NCBI RefSeq assembly: GCF_015206815.1 | Contig: NZ_JADEXZ010000010.1 | Location: 1 to 64,000, forward strand | Direction: 5' to 3' | DNA length: 64,000 nucleotides | From: Fortiea sp. LEGE XX443 | GTDB taxonomy: Bacteria; Cyanobacteriota; Cyanobacteriia; Cyanobacteriales; Nostocaceae | Shown here: positions 17,240 to 26,005 of the stretch, in pieces | Numbering within the stretch: position 1 is the first letter of the stretch | Layout: each line of letters begins with the position of its first letter | The notes under the pieces: model-generated | Databases searched by the model: none | What the model saw: only the letters and a program-made list of their open reading frames with translations | Told to the model about the DNA's origin: nothing | Translations under genes and position numbers: made by a program

Positions 17240-18693
17240 TCAAAGTGGTAGCCCCGCCGCCAACATTTGCTCTTGTAACTCACGCGCACGCACCGGGTCA
17301 AGTTGACCACGAAACAACAACTTAATTTCAGCCGGTTTGGCATTGAACTGTTCCGCCAAGTCTCTCACGTTATAGCCATGCCAGGTGAGAGTCGGTTCCA
17401 AATCATCAAGAAGCTTCGACAGCACGGTCCATCAACCGGGTAAAATGGCCCGTAGCGGCGATCGCTAAACTCAACGTATAGCTCGTTGTCAAATAAACCC
17501 CACCAAAGGATTACGGTTTCACCAGCTAAGTCTGGCTCTACCTCATAAGCTACGCCTTCAACTGATACCCTGGCATCTGAACCAACCTTTCTACGTTGCG
17601 GTTCGCGGGCAAAGTTACAGAATCGCTCCCAACTGCACATTGAGCGTAAGCCTGACTTGGGGAGATTTCGCAGCCAATCTTCTATCCGCGAATGTGGGGA
17701 CTCTCGGTGTGGTTTATCGTTGTAAAGCAACAAATACTGGCGCAGCCAAAGGTTAGCCTCTACCTCGTTTTCCGGTTCGTGAAAGTGATACAGAGTTTCG
17801 TAAGCTTCTTTTACCGTCCGAAACGGTCTTTCTACTTTGCCTTTGGAACGAGCTGTCACCCGACGACCATCTTTGCCATTGGGCAGATGTGTGACTAACT
17901 TGATTTTTAGGCAGTCCATGACATTTTGAAATACCATGTTTTTGGCAATTGGCCCATTGTCTGTGTAAATCATCTCTGGAATTCCCTGAAAAGGAAATCC
18001 ATCCGTTGTTTTCGCTGTCATTGCATTAAATAAGAAACGCAATGCCGCTTCCATATCTTCTCCATAAACACAATGGTATTCTTGATAACATACGCCGCTA
18101 CGATCATCGACAACGCTATAAAGCATCAGCAGTGGATTACCTTTTCCCGGTTCGACCCACAATGGTTGCTTTACGTGTTTCAAATCAGACTGGCTCAGGT
18201 CGAAATGCCAACATTCATTGCTGTATTCTGCCTGAAAACGCACCGCCGGAGGTTGCCGGGTCATTCGTTCATTGTCATATCCCCATGCTTTCAAGTAATA
18301 GTTGACGGTACTTCTAGTTAAAGTACCCTTGCTCGCTTGGATAAAGCCATTTGGTGTATCCATCCCAAATTCTTCCAGTAGTTCAATCGCCCGTGCAGTG
18401 GAGAGGTGTCGTCCTTTCTTATTGCTGGTGCGGATTTTCATTGCCGCAATGATTTCACAGTAGAGTTCCATTTCAGAGAGTGATAGCTTTCGAGGTGTTC
18501 CACTATCTGAACGGTTGATGGATTTGGGGCGTGATAAGTTACGCAAAGCGCGATATAGCGTATCTGTTGACACACCATATAGGGCAGATGTCTGTTCAAT
18601 GAGAATTCGACGTTCTTGGCAACGGCTGGGCTATCCGTCGAGGCGATGGCGTAAATTGATGAGTGCCTCTACCGGGATTTCCTTGTGTGCCAT
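17240..18693 (-). pseudogene. rve-type DDE transposase, inactivated by a stop and a frameshift
   Basis: The gene begins at ATG 18693 (MAHKEIPVEALINLRHRLDG), hits an in-frame TAG at 18631-18633, and resumes at PSRCQERRILIEQ. The catalytic core shows WHFDLSQSD, MIYTDNGP and KGKVERPF, which fit the D, D and E of an integrase-core transposase. Near 17426 the frame is lost: restoring one G turns VDGPC into VDGPVLSKLLDDLEPTL and continues to the stop at 17240. The repaired gene is exactly 485 codons. An N-terminal helix-turn-helix is likely. It directly follows the resolvase gene on the same strand. Confidence 0.85.
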
Positions 18694-18694
18694 G

Positions 18695-19263
18695 TTATCT
18701 ATTTATCTCTGCTATGTAGCTGTAGAGGGTTGGTTTTGAAATCCCCATGAGTCTACAGATTTCGACAATGGTGTATTGCTTTTCGGTATAAAGCTTTACT
18801 GCTAATTGACGTTTTGCTGAGTCTAGTGCTTTTGGTCTACCTCCCTTATGACCACGCGCGCGCGCTGCTACAAGACCCGCCGTTGTGCGTTCACGGATGA
18901 GATTGCGTTCAAATTCTGCCAATGCACCGAACAGATGGAAAATTAGCCGCCCACTATTATTAGTTGTAGTAATGGATTCTGACAAACTAGAGAGTTCAAT
19001 TCCTCTATCATCTAACTGGGATATGATTTCGATTAGATCTCGATTAGATCTTTGAGCGACCTTCCCAGGCGGTCTAATCTCCACACCACTAGGACATCAC
19101 CAGCCCTTGCTATTTCCAGTGCTTGGCTCAGTCCAGGTCTTGCTGCTTTCACTCCACTTATATGATCTGAGTAAATCTTTGCACAACCAGCTTGCTGCAA
19201 GGCATCCATTTGCAGGTTCAATTTTTGGTCATCTGTTGAAACTCGCGCATAGCCGATCAACAT
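18695..19263 (-). pseudogene. Serine resolvase/invertase, broken by an 11-bp tandem duplication
   Basis: The N-terminal part reads MLIGYARVSTDDQ (catalytic Ser9) through VVWRLDRLGRSLKDLIEI and then stops. A second frame picks up with DLIEIISQLDDRGIELSS and runs through LAEFERNLIRERT to a C-terminal Hin-like helix-turn-helix (IVEICRLMGISKPTLYSYI). The break is caused by two adjacent copies of TCGATTAGATC (19029-19050, plus strand). Removing one copy restores a 185-aa resolvase, the usual length. It presumably resolved cointegrates for this transposon. Confidence 0.92.
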
Positions 19264-19420
19264 TTCTTGAACCCTAACAAGTCAGTAAATAAACCCGTTA
19301 CTGAACAGTATATGTTGCCGATAATATTTTTACCGAGTTTCGTTACCAAACTTGAGCCGATTCTAGGGGGACTTGCATATCAATCATAGTGGTAAAGAAA
19401 ACGGTCGTTTCTTTTACCTT

Positions 19421-19594
19421 TATAGTTGCAGTTAATCCTGGCTGAAATTCAACTATTTTTTTCTATAAGTCAGAGGGTTTTTTGAGCAAACTTTCAAGCT
19501 ACCGTTTGATGGGATTTTCGGTTAGTTGCAAATAATCCTGGTTTGTAAATGTCTTGATTGCAGGTCTGAGCGATTAGCATTGCAGGTCGCTACA
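19421..19594 (+). repeat. Transposon right end, internal short copy (RE1)
   Basis: It begins TATAGTTGCAGTTAATCCTGG and ends GCAGGTCGCTACA. It has two of the GTTGCAxxTAATCCTGG sites. Compared with the copy at 22746-22992 it lacks the segment between two AGTTGCAAATAATCCTGG repeats, so it looks like a deletion derivative made by recombination between them. The flank is CCTATT. Confidence 0.8.
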
Positions 19595-19900
19595 CCTATT
19601 GCTGTTGAATTAATCAACTGGCAGTTAAGAGAAAGTGGCTCAAATAGCCTTAGATTTAAACGTGCCACTCTGGAAAAACAGGATAAAGAACTGGTGTTTA
19701 CCCATGATGAGCGAGGTGAAATTTTTCGAGTATCCGTCAGCCGAAACCAGTCAGGTGAGCTTGAGTATTCACCAATTAATGTGGGGAAAGTAGAAAGAGA
19801 ATACATCCAGCTTTGGCAAGAGGCAGAGCGCGTATTGCAAGAAATAATATCAGAAGAGCAGCAACAAAAACTCAAGTCTAGTAAGGGTTTTTCCCTCTAG
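19595..19900 (+). pseudogene. Gene fragment fused to the internal transposon end
   Basis: An open frame enters from RE1 and continues PIAVELINWQLRESG, then KELVFTHDERGEIFRVSV and VEREYIQLWQEAERVLQEII. It is soluble, charged and codon-normal for the host, unlike the GC-rich cargo after it. The first part of the gene appears to have been replaced by the transposon end. A TTG inside RE1 could start translation but is probably fortuitous. I do not recognise the family. Confidence 0.5.
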
Positions 19901-20087
19901 GTAATGGCGCAACTTGATACTGCTTCGCTCAATCAAGAGCGGTGTCTGTCACTGCCACAAATTAACTCGTTGAGCTACCGCGGGCCTTTGAGCATAACAT
20001 AGCCTTGTTTGCCAGTTAGCATTGCCTTGCCACGAAGGAAGACAGCTCGCAGTGCCCTCAATCGTAGCATCAAGGGAGGAAGGAAGA

Positions 20088-22070
20088 ATGAACGTTTACA
20101 GGAAGTTATCGATTTTGATCGTCTCCGCCATCTTGGCTGTGGGACTAGTTGTTGCCTCGGCCAAGGCGGAGGAGAGTCCGAAGAACGCGACCGACGCCAC
20201 CAAGACGGCGAACGCCAAGTTGCTCGGAGAACTTCCCTTTGCGGACAAGACCGCATTCGCACTTGCCCACAAGGGTTTCATCGCGCCGCTGCCACAGGCG
20301 GTGATCAAGGGACAGGCGGGCAACACCATCTGGAATCCCATGCAGTACAACTTCATCAAGGAGGGCGCCGCGGCTCCCGACACCGTGAACCCGAGTTTGT
20401 GGCGTCAGTCGCAGTTGATCAACATATCGGGCCTCTTCGAGGTCACGCCGGGGATCTACCAAGTCCGCAACCAGGATCTGTCGAATATGACGATCGTCGA
20501 GGGAAAGAACGGCATCACCATCTTTGATCCCCTGGTTTCCGTGGAGACCGCGAAAGTGGCGCTCGACCTCTACTATCAGCACCGGCCCAAGAAACCCGTA
20601 GTAGCCGTCGTCTACACCCATAGCCACGTCGACCACTACGGTGGCGTGCGCGGTGTGGTGGACGAGGCGGACGTCAAGGCCGGAAAGGTTACGATCTACG
20701 CGCCTGTCGGCTTCCTAGAGGCGGCCGTAGCCGAGAACGTGATGGCTGGCACCGCGATGAGCCGGCGCGCCAGCTACATGTACGGAAACCTCCTGACGCC
20801 CAACCCGACTGGGCAAGTGGGTGCCGGTCTCGGCACCACGACCTCTGCGGGCACGGTCACGCTCATTCCGCCGACCGACATCATCCAGAAGACAGGCGAC
20901 ACCCGTGTCATCGACGGGCTGACTTACGAGTTCCTGTACGCCCCGGAGAGCGAGGCACCTTCGGAGATGCTCTTCTACATCAAGGAGAAGAAGGCCATCA
21001 ACGCCGCCGAAGACGCGACCCACACGCTGCACAACACCTACTCGCTGCGGGGAGCCAAGATCCGCGACCCGCTGGTCTGGTCGAAATACCTCAACCAGGT
21101 ACTGGACATGTGGGGAGACGAGCCGGAGGTTATGTTCGCGATGCACCACTGGCCGGTTTGGGGACGCGACGCCATCGTCGAGCATCTCAAGCTCCAGCGC
21201 GACATGTATCGCTACATCAACGACCAGACGCTGCGGCTCGCCAACCACGGCCAAACGATGGTCGAGATCGCGGAGCAGGTCGAGTTGCCGAAAGCGGTTG
21301 CCAGCCGCTTCTCGAACCGCGGTTACTACGGATCGCTGAATCACAACGTGAAGGCGACCTACGTCCTGTACCTCGGTTGGTTCATCGGGAATCCCGCCAC
21401 GCTGCACGCGCTCCCACCGGTCGAGGCGTCGAAGCGCTACGTGGAGATGATGGGCGGCACGGACGCGGTCCTGAAGAAAGCCAGGGAGTATTACGAGAAG
21501 GGCGAGTACCGCTGGGTCGCGGAGGTGGTGAACCACGCGGTCTTCGCCGACCCGGCCAACCGGGTGGCGAAGAACCTCCAGGCCGATGCGCTGGAGCAGC
21601 TGGGCTACCAGGCCGAGAACGGGCCCTGGCGCAACTTCTACCTGACCGGCGCCAAGGAGCTGCGGGAAGGCGTGGCAAAGTTGCCGACGCCGGACACGGC
21701 AAGTCCGGACACCGTGCGCGCGATGAGCCTCGACCTGTTCTTCGACTACCTCGCCATGCGACTGAACGGTCCCAAGGCCGACGGCAAGCGGATCGTGCTC
21801 AACTTCAACTTCACCGACGTGAGGGAGCAGTACGTCCTCGAGATGGTCAACGGCGTGCTGAACCACACGCCGGGCAGGCAGGCGAAAGATGCCGACGCGA
21901 CGCTGACTCTTTCGCGGGAGACGCTCAATCGGGTCGTGCTTAAGGAGACCACGCTGAAGGACGTGATCGCTGCGGGAGACGTGAAGGTCTCCGGAACCAA
22001 AGCCAAGCTCGACGAGATGCTTTCGTACCTCGACAGCTTCGACTTGTGGTTCAACATCGTGATACCCTGA
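20088..22070 (+). CDS. Alkyl sulfatase (SdsA/BDS1-like), metallo-beta-lactamase fold, horizontally acquired
   Basis: A 660-aa enzyme expected to cleave primary alkyl sulfates such as dodecyl sulfate to alcohol and sulfate. It has a signal peptide (residues 1-27, ending ASAKAEE), the zinc motif THSHVDHYGG (His178, His180, Asp182, His183), AAEDATHTLHN and MFAMHHWPVWG, then a dimerisation domain around YLGWFIGNPATLHALPP and a C-terminal SCP2-like domain. The start at 20088 is chosen because GGGAGGAAGGAAG precedes it; upstream codons in frame are not family-like. Codons are strongly G/C-ending, unlike every neighbour, pointing to a GC-rich (probably proteobacterial) donor. It is intact, so it may be functional. 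Confidence 0.92.
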   Translation: MNVYRKLSILIVSAILAVGLVVASAKAEESPKNATDATKTANAKLLGELPFADKTAFALAHKGFIAPLPQAVIKGQAGNTIWNPMQYNFIKEGAAAPDTVNPSLWRQSQLINISGLFEVTPGIYQVRNQDLSNMTIVEGKNGITIFDPLVSVETAKVALDLYYQHRPKKPVVAVVYTHSHVDHYGGVRGVVDEADVKAGKVTIYAPVGFLEAAVAENVMAGTAMSRRASYMYGNLLTPNPTGQVGAGLGTTTSAGTVTLIPPTDIIQKTGDTRVIDGLTYEFLYAPESEAPSEMLFYIKEKKAINAAEDATHTLHNTYSLRGAKIRDPLVWSKYLNQVLDMWGDEPEVMFAMHHWPVWGRDAIVEHLKLQRDMYRYINDQTLRLANHGQTMVEIAEQVELPKAVASRFSNRGYYGSLNHNVKATYVLYLGWFIGNPATLHALPPVEASKRYVEMMGGTDAVLKKAREYYEKGEYRWVAEVVNHAVFADPANRVAKNLQADALEQLGYQAENGPWRNFYLTGAKELREGVAKLPTPDTASPDTVRAMSLDLFFDYLAMRLNGPKADGKRIVLNFNFTDVREQYVLEMVNGVLNHTPGRQAKDADATLTLSRETLNRVVLKETTLKDVIAAGDVKVSGTKAKLDEMLSYLDSFDLWFNIVIP

Positions 22071-22122
22071 GGGTCGCTACCGCCGGGGCGGGCAGCGACT
22101 CGCTGTCCGTGATCGGCAGGTG

Positions 22123-22269
22123 ATGCGGGGCGCATCGCAGGCATTGATTCAGGCTGTGAGAAATGGTGACGAGCCACTGATTCAAGCTGAGCTTTCACGA
22201 ATACAAGACGGCGAGCATCGCCAGCATCTTACCAGAAGCATCCAGCGCCTTGGCCCTACCTTAGGCTAA
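22123..22269 (+). pseudogene. Fragment of an unrecognised GC-rich gene
   Basis: The frame is open from inside the sulfatase's last codon and encodes MRGASQALIQAVRNGDEPLI then ELSRIQDGEHRQHLTRSI before TAA at 22267. It reads like real protein, with the same foreign base composition as the sulfatase. Upstream residues (GGQRLAVRDRQV) extend it without a start. It is likely the tail of a donor-genome or plasmid gene carried in with the sulfatase. Confidence 0.35.
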
Positions 22270-22471
22270 CAGCGCTAAACGTCAACTGTCAGAGAAAGCC
22301 AGCAAGCGTTTTCCCTTTTCTCTAATCAAGGCATTGCACCCAAAAGCATGGCATAGAGGGAAGCAAGGATTTCAATGCTTATGTAACATTATGGTCCATG
22401 ATGTAATACCAATTCTCTAAAATTAGGCAACACATTCAAACCCCACAACCCAGACCAAATCAGAGTTTCTT

Positions 22472-22503
22472 AATTACGAATTACGAATTACGAATTACGA
22501 ATT
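22472..22503. repeat. AATTACG heptamer repeat (STRR-type)
   Basis: Four tandem AATTACG units followed by AATT. The same array occurs at 62996-63027, and both are followed by GGTA. Short tandemly repeated heptamers are a known feature of heterocystous cyanobacteria. Confidence 0.9.
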
Positions 22504-22738
22504 GGTATAAGGTAAGCGATTTCTGCTGTGGCATGGGCATGATGCTTTCTCGGATCTCCTGGGCCACCTCCTGCTCTGCCAGACGCAATTCATAGCTCTT
22601 TTTCGCCAGCGCGATCGCGGCGATCTGCAAATCGTTGGAACCGATGGGCATTCCCTGGGCGGCAAGGTTGGCACGGATTCTGCCATAAGCCGTCGCCGCT
22701 TCGTCATCGAAGGCCAGCGAGAGAAACGCTTGCTCATT
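22481..22738 (-). pseudogene. C-terminal piece of a PIN-domain (VapC-like) toxin
   Basis: The minus frame reads NEQAFLSLAFDDEAATAYGR, then ANLAAQGMPIGSNDLQIAAI and ALAKKSYELRLAEQEVAQEI. FDDEAATAYGRIRANL plus PIGSNDLQIAAIAL is the typical second half of a VapC PIN domain. The normal end (a VTNNxxEF strand) is absent; after ALA the sequence changes to an unrelated helix and runs into the heptamer repeat. The 5' side stops next to the transposon right end at 22746. The first half of the toxin and any antitoxin are missing. Confidence 0.65.
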
Positions 22739-22745
22739 TCACCCC

Positions 22746-22992
22746 TATAGTTGCAGTTAATCCTGGCTGAAATTCAACTATTTTTTTCTATAAGTCAGAG
22801 AGTTTTTTGAGCAAACTTTCAAACTACCGTTTGATGGGACTTTCGGTTAGTTGCAAATAATCCTGGCTCAAACCGATGATTGCAGGCTGGTTGCAATTAA
22901 TCCTGGCTGACGCGCAATTATAGTTGCAAATAATCCTGGTTTGTAAATGTTTTGATTGCAGGTCTGAGCGATTAGCATTGCAGGTCGCTACA
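22746..22992 (+). repeat. Transposon right end, outer full copy (RE2)
   Basis: It begins TATAGTTGCAGTTAATCCTGG and ends GCAGGTCGCTACA, with four GTTGCAxxTAATCCTGG sites mirroring the four in the left end. The following bases GCTATT repeat those before the left end at 17037. Confidence 0.85.
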
Positions 22993-23038
22993 GCTATTAA
23001 TCCCAGCACCCTTAAATGCACCTTTTGGGTGCATAATA

Positions 23039-23905
23039 TTACTTCATGTATCCAGTTTTGCGGAGGAACTTACGTAAGTCAGCGAAGTATTGTGCGCGTT
23101 GGCGCAGCCCGCCGGAGGCATCGCTCTTGGTGTAAGCTTCTCGTACTCGTTTCCAACCATCCTCTCCCTGACCGAGTAAATACTTATCTGCTAAGTACGC
23201 TGCTAAAAATCCCCTACCATCATCACCTTGTTGCTGAATTTCAGTATAAGTTTTCCATAACTCCGTAGCATGATTGTAAATTAATTTGGGATAGCGCCTA
23301 GTAACATCAACCATCTTGCCTTGACGATATTGCCAAATTTGCAACGGATAACCAGAAGCGGCATAAGCTGTAAAAGCATAAGCAAAGCGATCGTCTCGAC
23401 TCTCAAATTCCATGAGTCCATCTTTATCTACATCATTGAATCGATAACCAGCATTACCCCATTCATGGCGCATCTGAGTGTACTTTTCCGATTTACTGTC
23501 GTAGCGATAAATTAAGGAATAAGTACAACAATGCGCTCCACCTGTAAAGAAATCGGCAACTACTTCAGGTTCTTTATTACCGTCCAAATCTAACACTGGT
23601 AACTTACTTTCTTGATTGTTGAAACCCCCAACAGGTCGGTCATATTCACTTTCTTGGGGCAATTTTTTATCTAAAACAATTTTATCTCCTCGGCGAATCT
23701 GCAAACGCACATTCTTATATTGATATTCCTCTGGTTTGTCATAAGATATTTCTGCTCGGATATTACCTAATTGCCCAGTCAGGGTTTCTGCACTACTTGG
23801 CTGGGCAAATATAGCGATTTGACTGAAAACCGCTAAACCTATGAGAGATTGACTAAGCAAAGCACGAAAATTATTTAGCATGGATGTTGTATATAGCTTG
23901 TTCAA
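23039..23905 (-). CDS. Exported protein with FG-GAP/VCBS-like motifs
   Basis: A 288-aa protein. A signal peptide spans roughly residues 12-39 (SQSLIGLAVFSQIAIFAQPSSAE); the second Met (MLNNFRALL) is a possible start. Two calcium-loop-like motifs, VLDLDGNKEPEVVADFF and FNDVDKDGLMEFESRDDRF, resemble FG-GAP/VCBS repeats. Conserved-looking GGAHCCTYSLI may form a disulfide. Its stop lies 40 bp from the target repeat of the transposon, so its terminator region (a GCACCC/GGGTGC hairpin) was spared. Function is unknown. Confidence 0.7.
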   Translation of the reverse strand: MNKLYTTSMLNNFRALLSQSLIGLAVFSQIAIFAQPSSAETLTGQLGNIRAEISYDKPEEYQYKNVRLQIRRGDKIVLDKKLPQESEYDRPVGGFNNQESKLPVLDLDGNKEPEVVADFFTGGAHCCTYSLIYRYDSKSEKYTQMRHEWGNAGYRFNDVDKDGLMEFESRDDRFAYAFTAYAASGYPLQIWQYRQGKMVDVTRRYPKLIYNHATELWKTYTEIQQQGDDGRGFLAAYLADKYLLGQGEDGWKRVREAYTKSDASGGLRQRAQYFADLRKFLRKTGYMK

Positions 23906-23929
23906 CTTTATACAACACTACAAAAATCA

Positions 23930-25105
23930 TCAATATCGGAAAATTGCTGCCAATGCTGTTGGACTTGGCATATTTTCTGCTTCCACAGCATAAACTCTGC
24001 CACCATTGATAATGCTATGAATTGCGGCAAAATCTAACAAATCTTGATCATCCGCTTCCGGTTCTGAGTGTATATCTACAGTCATCGCCTCCGGGTCAAA
24101 TTTGCCCCAGATTTGTTGCCCTAGAGGCACAAACAAAGAATCAACTCTTTGGTAATAAGCCGCAGAAACAATTTCCTTGAGATCACTAGAAGCTGTACCA
24201 GTACCTTCCCCAGCTAGTTGTTGGTAAAGTTCCATCGCTTGCTGTTCTGACTCATGAAACAGAGGTTCTACAATTTCCCAAGCTGACGCATGTAATTCAT
24301 CGACTTGGAAAAGTTCCGGTCTGCGGGTAATACCTTGTTCTAGTAAATTGGTATAAGTATTTGCTTCGCGGTAAATTGGGTGCAAATATTCTACTCCCGC
24401 TAAAATTAGTGGTGCTGTTTCATCTCGCAGTTTTTCATGAAGTTCTGTGTCAACTATGTGAAAAAATTGCAGGATAACTTCTTGGGGTTGATCTTTATCT
24501 GGGCTTCCTTGTCCGTGAAATACACCTGGTTGTGAGCTTGAAAAAGGATTGAAAGTGCTACCTTTAGATGTGGCGATGCGAAATTGACCTTCTTTAGCAG
24601 TTTCGTCATATAAAAGAGCTTCATCAATACTCTTAGGCAGATTTTCTACTTCTACCTCATTGAGTCCAGAGCGTGTACCTTCAAAAAATTTTAAATCTTG
24701 CTGGCTCAAAGCCAGAACGTAGAACTTGCCATCATGATTAATTAAAGGTAGTAATGGCTTAATATGGAAGCGATCGCTCACTACTACCAATTCTTGGAAC
24801 TCTATTGGTAGCTGATAATAGCGAAATACTCCCGGAGCAACAAAAATAGCTAAACCGTGGTCTTGATTTTCCCAAAATTCACCAGCATCAAGTTCCATCG
24901 CTGGCTGAAGAAACTCAATCGCCTCCGTTTGGCGAATTTCCATTGCTTCTAAGCGTTCTTGGGCTTCGCGGATTAAATTTTTAAACCGAATAGGATTTTG
25001 TCGAATCTCTGGCCCTGCTTTTTGCATAGGCATATAGAGAGAAACACAGGGGCTATCTGTATGTTCAGCTAAAGTTTTTAGTTCATCAATAGATAATAGT
25101 GCCAT
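23930..25105 (-). CDS. BaeRF7-like protein (bacterial relative of archaeo-eukaryotic release factor)
   Basis: A 391-aa cytoplasmic protein. The N-terminal TDSPCVSLYMPMQKAGPE segment, a central VLALSQQDLKFFEGTRS strand and a C-terminal half with release-factor/pelota-like topology (AAIHSIINGGRVYAVEAENM) match the bacterial archaeo-eukaryotic release factor family 7. Members are proposed to act in stress or ribosome-linked processes; the role is not established. It lies 24 bp upstream of the exported-protein gene and may be co-transcribed. Confidence 0.75.
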   Translation of the reverse strand: MALLSIDELKTLAEHTDSPCVSLYMPMQKAGPEIRQNPIRFKNLIREAQERLEAMEIRQTEAIEFLQPAMELDAGEFWENQDHGLAIFVAPGVFRYYQLPIEFQELVVVSDRFHIKPLLPLINHDGKFYVLALSQQDLKFFEGTRSGLNEVEVENLPKSIDEALLYDETAKEGQFRIATSKGSTFNPFSSSQPGVFHGQGSPDKDQPQEVILQFFHIVDTELHEKLRDETAPLILAGVEYLHPIYREANTYTNLLEQGITRRPELFQVDELHASAWEIVEPLFHESEQQAMELYQQLAGEGTGTASSDLKEIVSAAYYQRVDSLFVPLGQQIWGKFDPEAMTVDIHSEPEADDQDLLDFAAIHSIINGGRVYAVEAENMPSPTALAAIFRY

Positions 25106-25246
25106 ATTATAAAACTCCTATCCACATCTATGCAAATTGCATTATCTAGATTTATTTCAAAGCTAAAAGCCAAAAAAATCATCTTTCTTTTGATAATAAA
25201 TCTCTATTAACTCACCATTCTTTAGATGGATAAAGAAAAGTAGATA

Positions 25247-25270
25247 TAAAAAAACGCCCGTTTAAGGCGT
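25247..25270 (-). terminator. Rho-independent terminator after the DUF1361 gene
   Basis: Read on the minus strand, ACGCC/GGCGT arms enclose TTAAACG and are followed by a run of T. It lies about 65 bp past the stop of the gene at 25334-26005. Confidence 0.6.
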
Positions 25271-25333
25271 ATTAATTAACATTTTAATTAACTAAATATT
25301 GGCGGTAATTTTTACTATTACTAAAACTGGTAT

Positions 25334-26005
25334 TTATCCAGCTTTAGGAGTATCAGGATTTGTTGAATTTGATTTGCTCGCTACCCCTTGTTGCGACGGA
25401 TTAACAAAACCCAAAGTTACTCGTTTCATAATCCAGTGCAAACTTAGAAGAATCAGAAATGTAATAGCCATAATTACTAAAGGCTGTTTACCCAAAAGTT
25501 CTTCTACACCTTTAGTCAATAAGGCATCAGGTTGAGTAATAAAATCCCAACTGTTGAAACGCAAAAACCTTCCCCAATAAATTCCAATAGCACAAAGAGC
25601 ATGAGTAATTAACTCAACTTTAAAAATCCATTGACTTTTGCCGATACGGTGTAAATAGTAACCTAAATTTATTAGAGAAATAACATAAGCTTCAAACCCA
25701 GCCAAAATCACCAACAAATAGACAGGAATTAGCACTAAAGTAATTATCCACACTGATTGAATTGTGCGGATATCATGTATGAAGTGAATAACATCGGTTA
25801 ATAGATAAGGCGCATTTGGTAAAAAAGCATAAAAAACTATAAAGCCTAGCCACCAAATCCAAGAACGTCCCCGTCTATTGCGAAACAGCCAAACACTTAA
25901 AGCTAAAGGTATAAAAGCCAAAAACAAGTTCCACGTCATCCAATTCATGTTGATCCGTAAAACCTGTAAAACTCTGGCTATCAATTCAATAAATTCTGCT
26001 TTCAT
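25334..26005 (-). CDS. DUF1361 membrane protein
   Basis: A 223-aa integral membrane protein with about five to six helices (for example FIPLALSVWLF, VWIITLVLIPVYLLVILAGF, LVIMAITFLILLSLHW). The motifs NAPYLLTDVIHF and YWGRFLRFNSWDFITQP are diagnostic of DUF1361. The tail is short, soluble and Ser/Asn-rich. Function is unknown for the family. It is probably monocistronic with its own terminator. Confidence 0.85.
   Translation of the reverse strand: MKAEFIELIARVLQVLRINMNWMTWNLFLAFIPLALSVWLFRNRRGRSWIWWLGFIVFYAFLPNAPYLLTDVIHFIHDIRTIQSVWIITLVLIPVYLLVILAGFEAYVISLINLGYYLHRIGKSQWIFKVELITHALCAIGIYWGRFLRFNSWDFITQPDALLTKGVEELLGKQPLVIMAITFLILLSLHWIMKRVTLGFVNPSQQGVASKSNSTNPDTPKAG

Larger units (their letters stand above)
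17037..22992. mobile_element. Degenerate transposon with alkyl-sulfatase cargo and three end sequences
   Basis: The left end starts TGTAGCGACCTGCAATG at 17037 and the matching inverted right end finishes GGTCGCTACA at 22992. The flanks are identical 6-bp direct repeats, GCTATT, at 17031-17036 and 22993-22998, which supports one insertion of 5,956 bp. Inside are a broken DDE transposase, a broken serine resolvase, a second right end (19421-19594), and cargo whose base composition differs from the host. The alternative is a 2.56-kb element ending at 19594, whose flank CCTATT matches the target at 5 of 6 bases, with the remainder acquired separately. Confidence 0.75.

Noticed and set aside
20009-20527. 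Long open frame over the sulfatase N-terminus in another frame
   Set aside because: Arg/Gly-rich shadow of the GC-rich sulfatase gene; no family resemblance.
20715-21866. 383-codon minus-strand frame
   Set aside because: His/Arg/Val-rich text typical of the antisense of a high-GC gene; the plus-strand sulfatase has all catalytic motifs.
21110-21943. 277-codon plus-strand frame
   Set aside because: Out-of-frame shadow within the sulfatase; Arg/Gly/Ala-biased composition.
17037-22992. CRISPR-associated (CAST) transposon
   Set aside because: Tn7-like end layout, but no TnsB/TnsC/TniQ set, no Cas12k and no CRISPR repeats.
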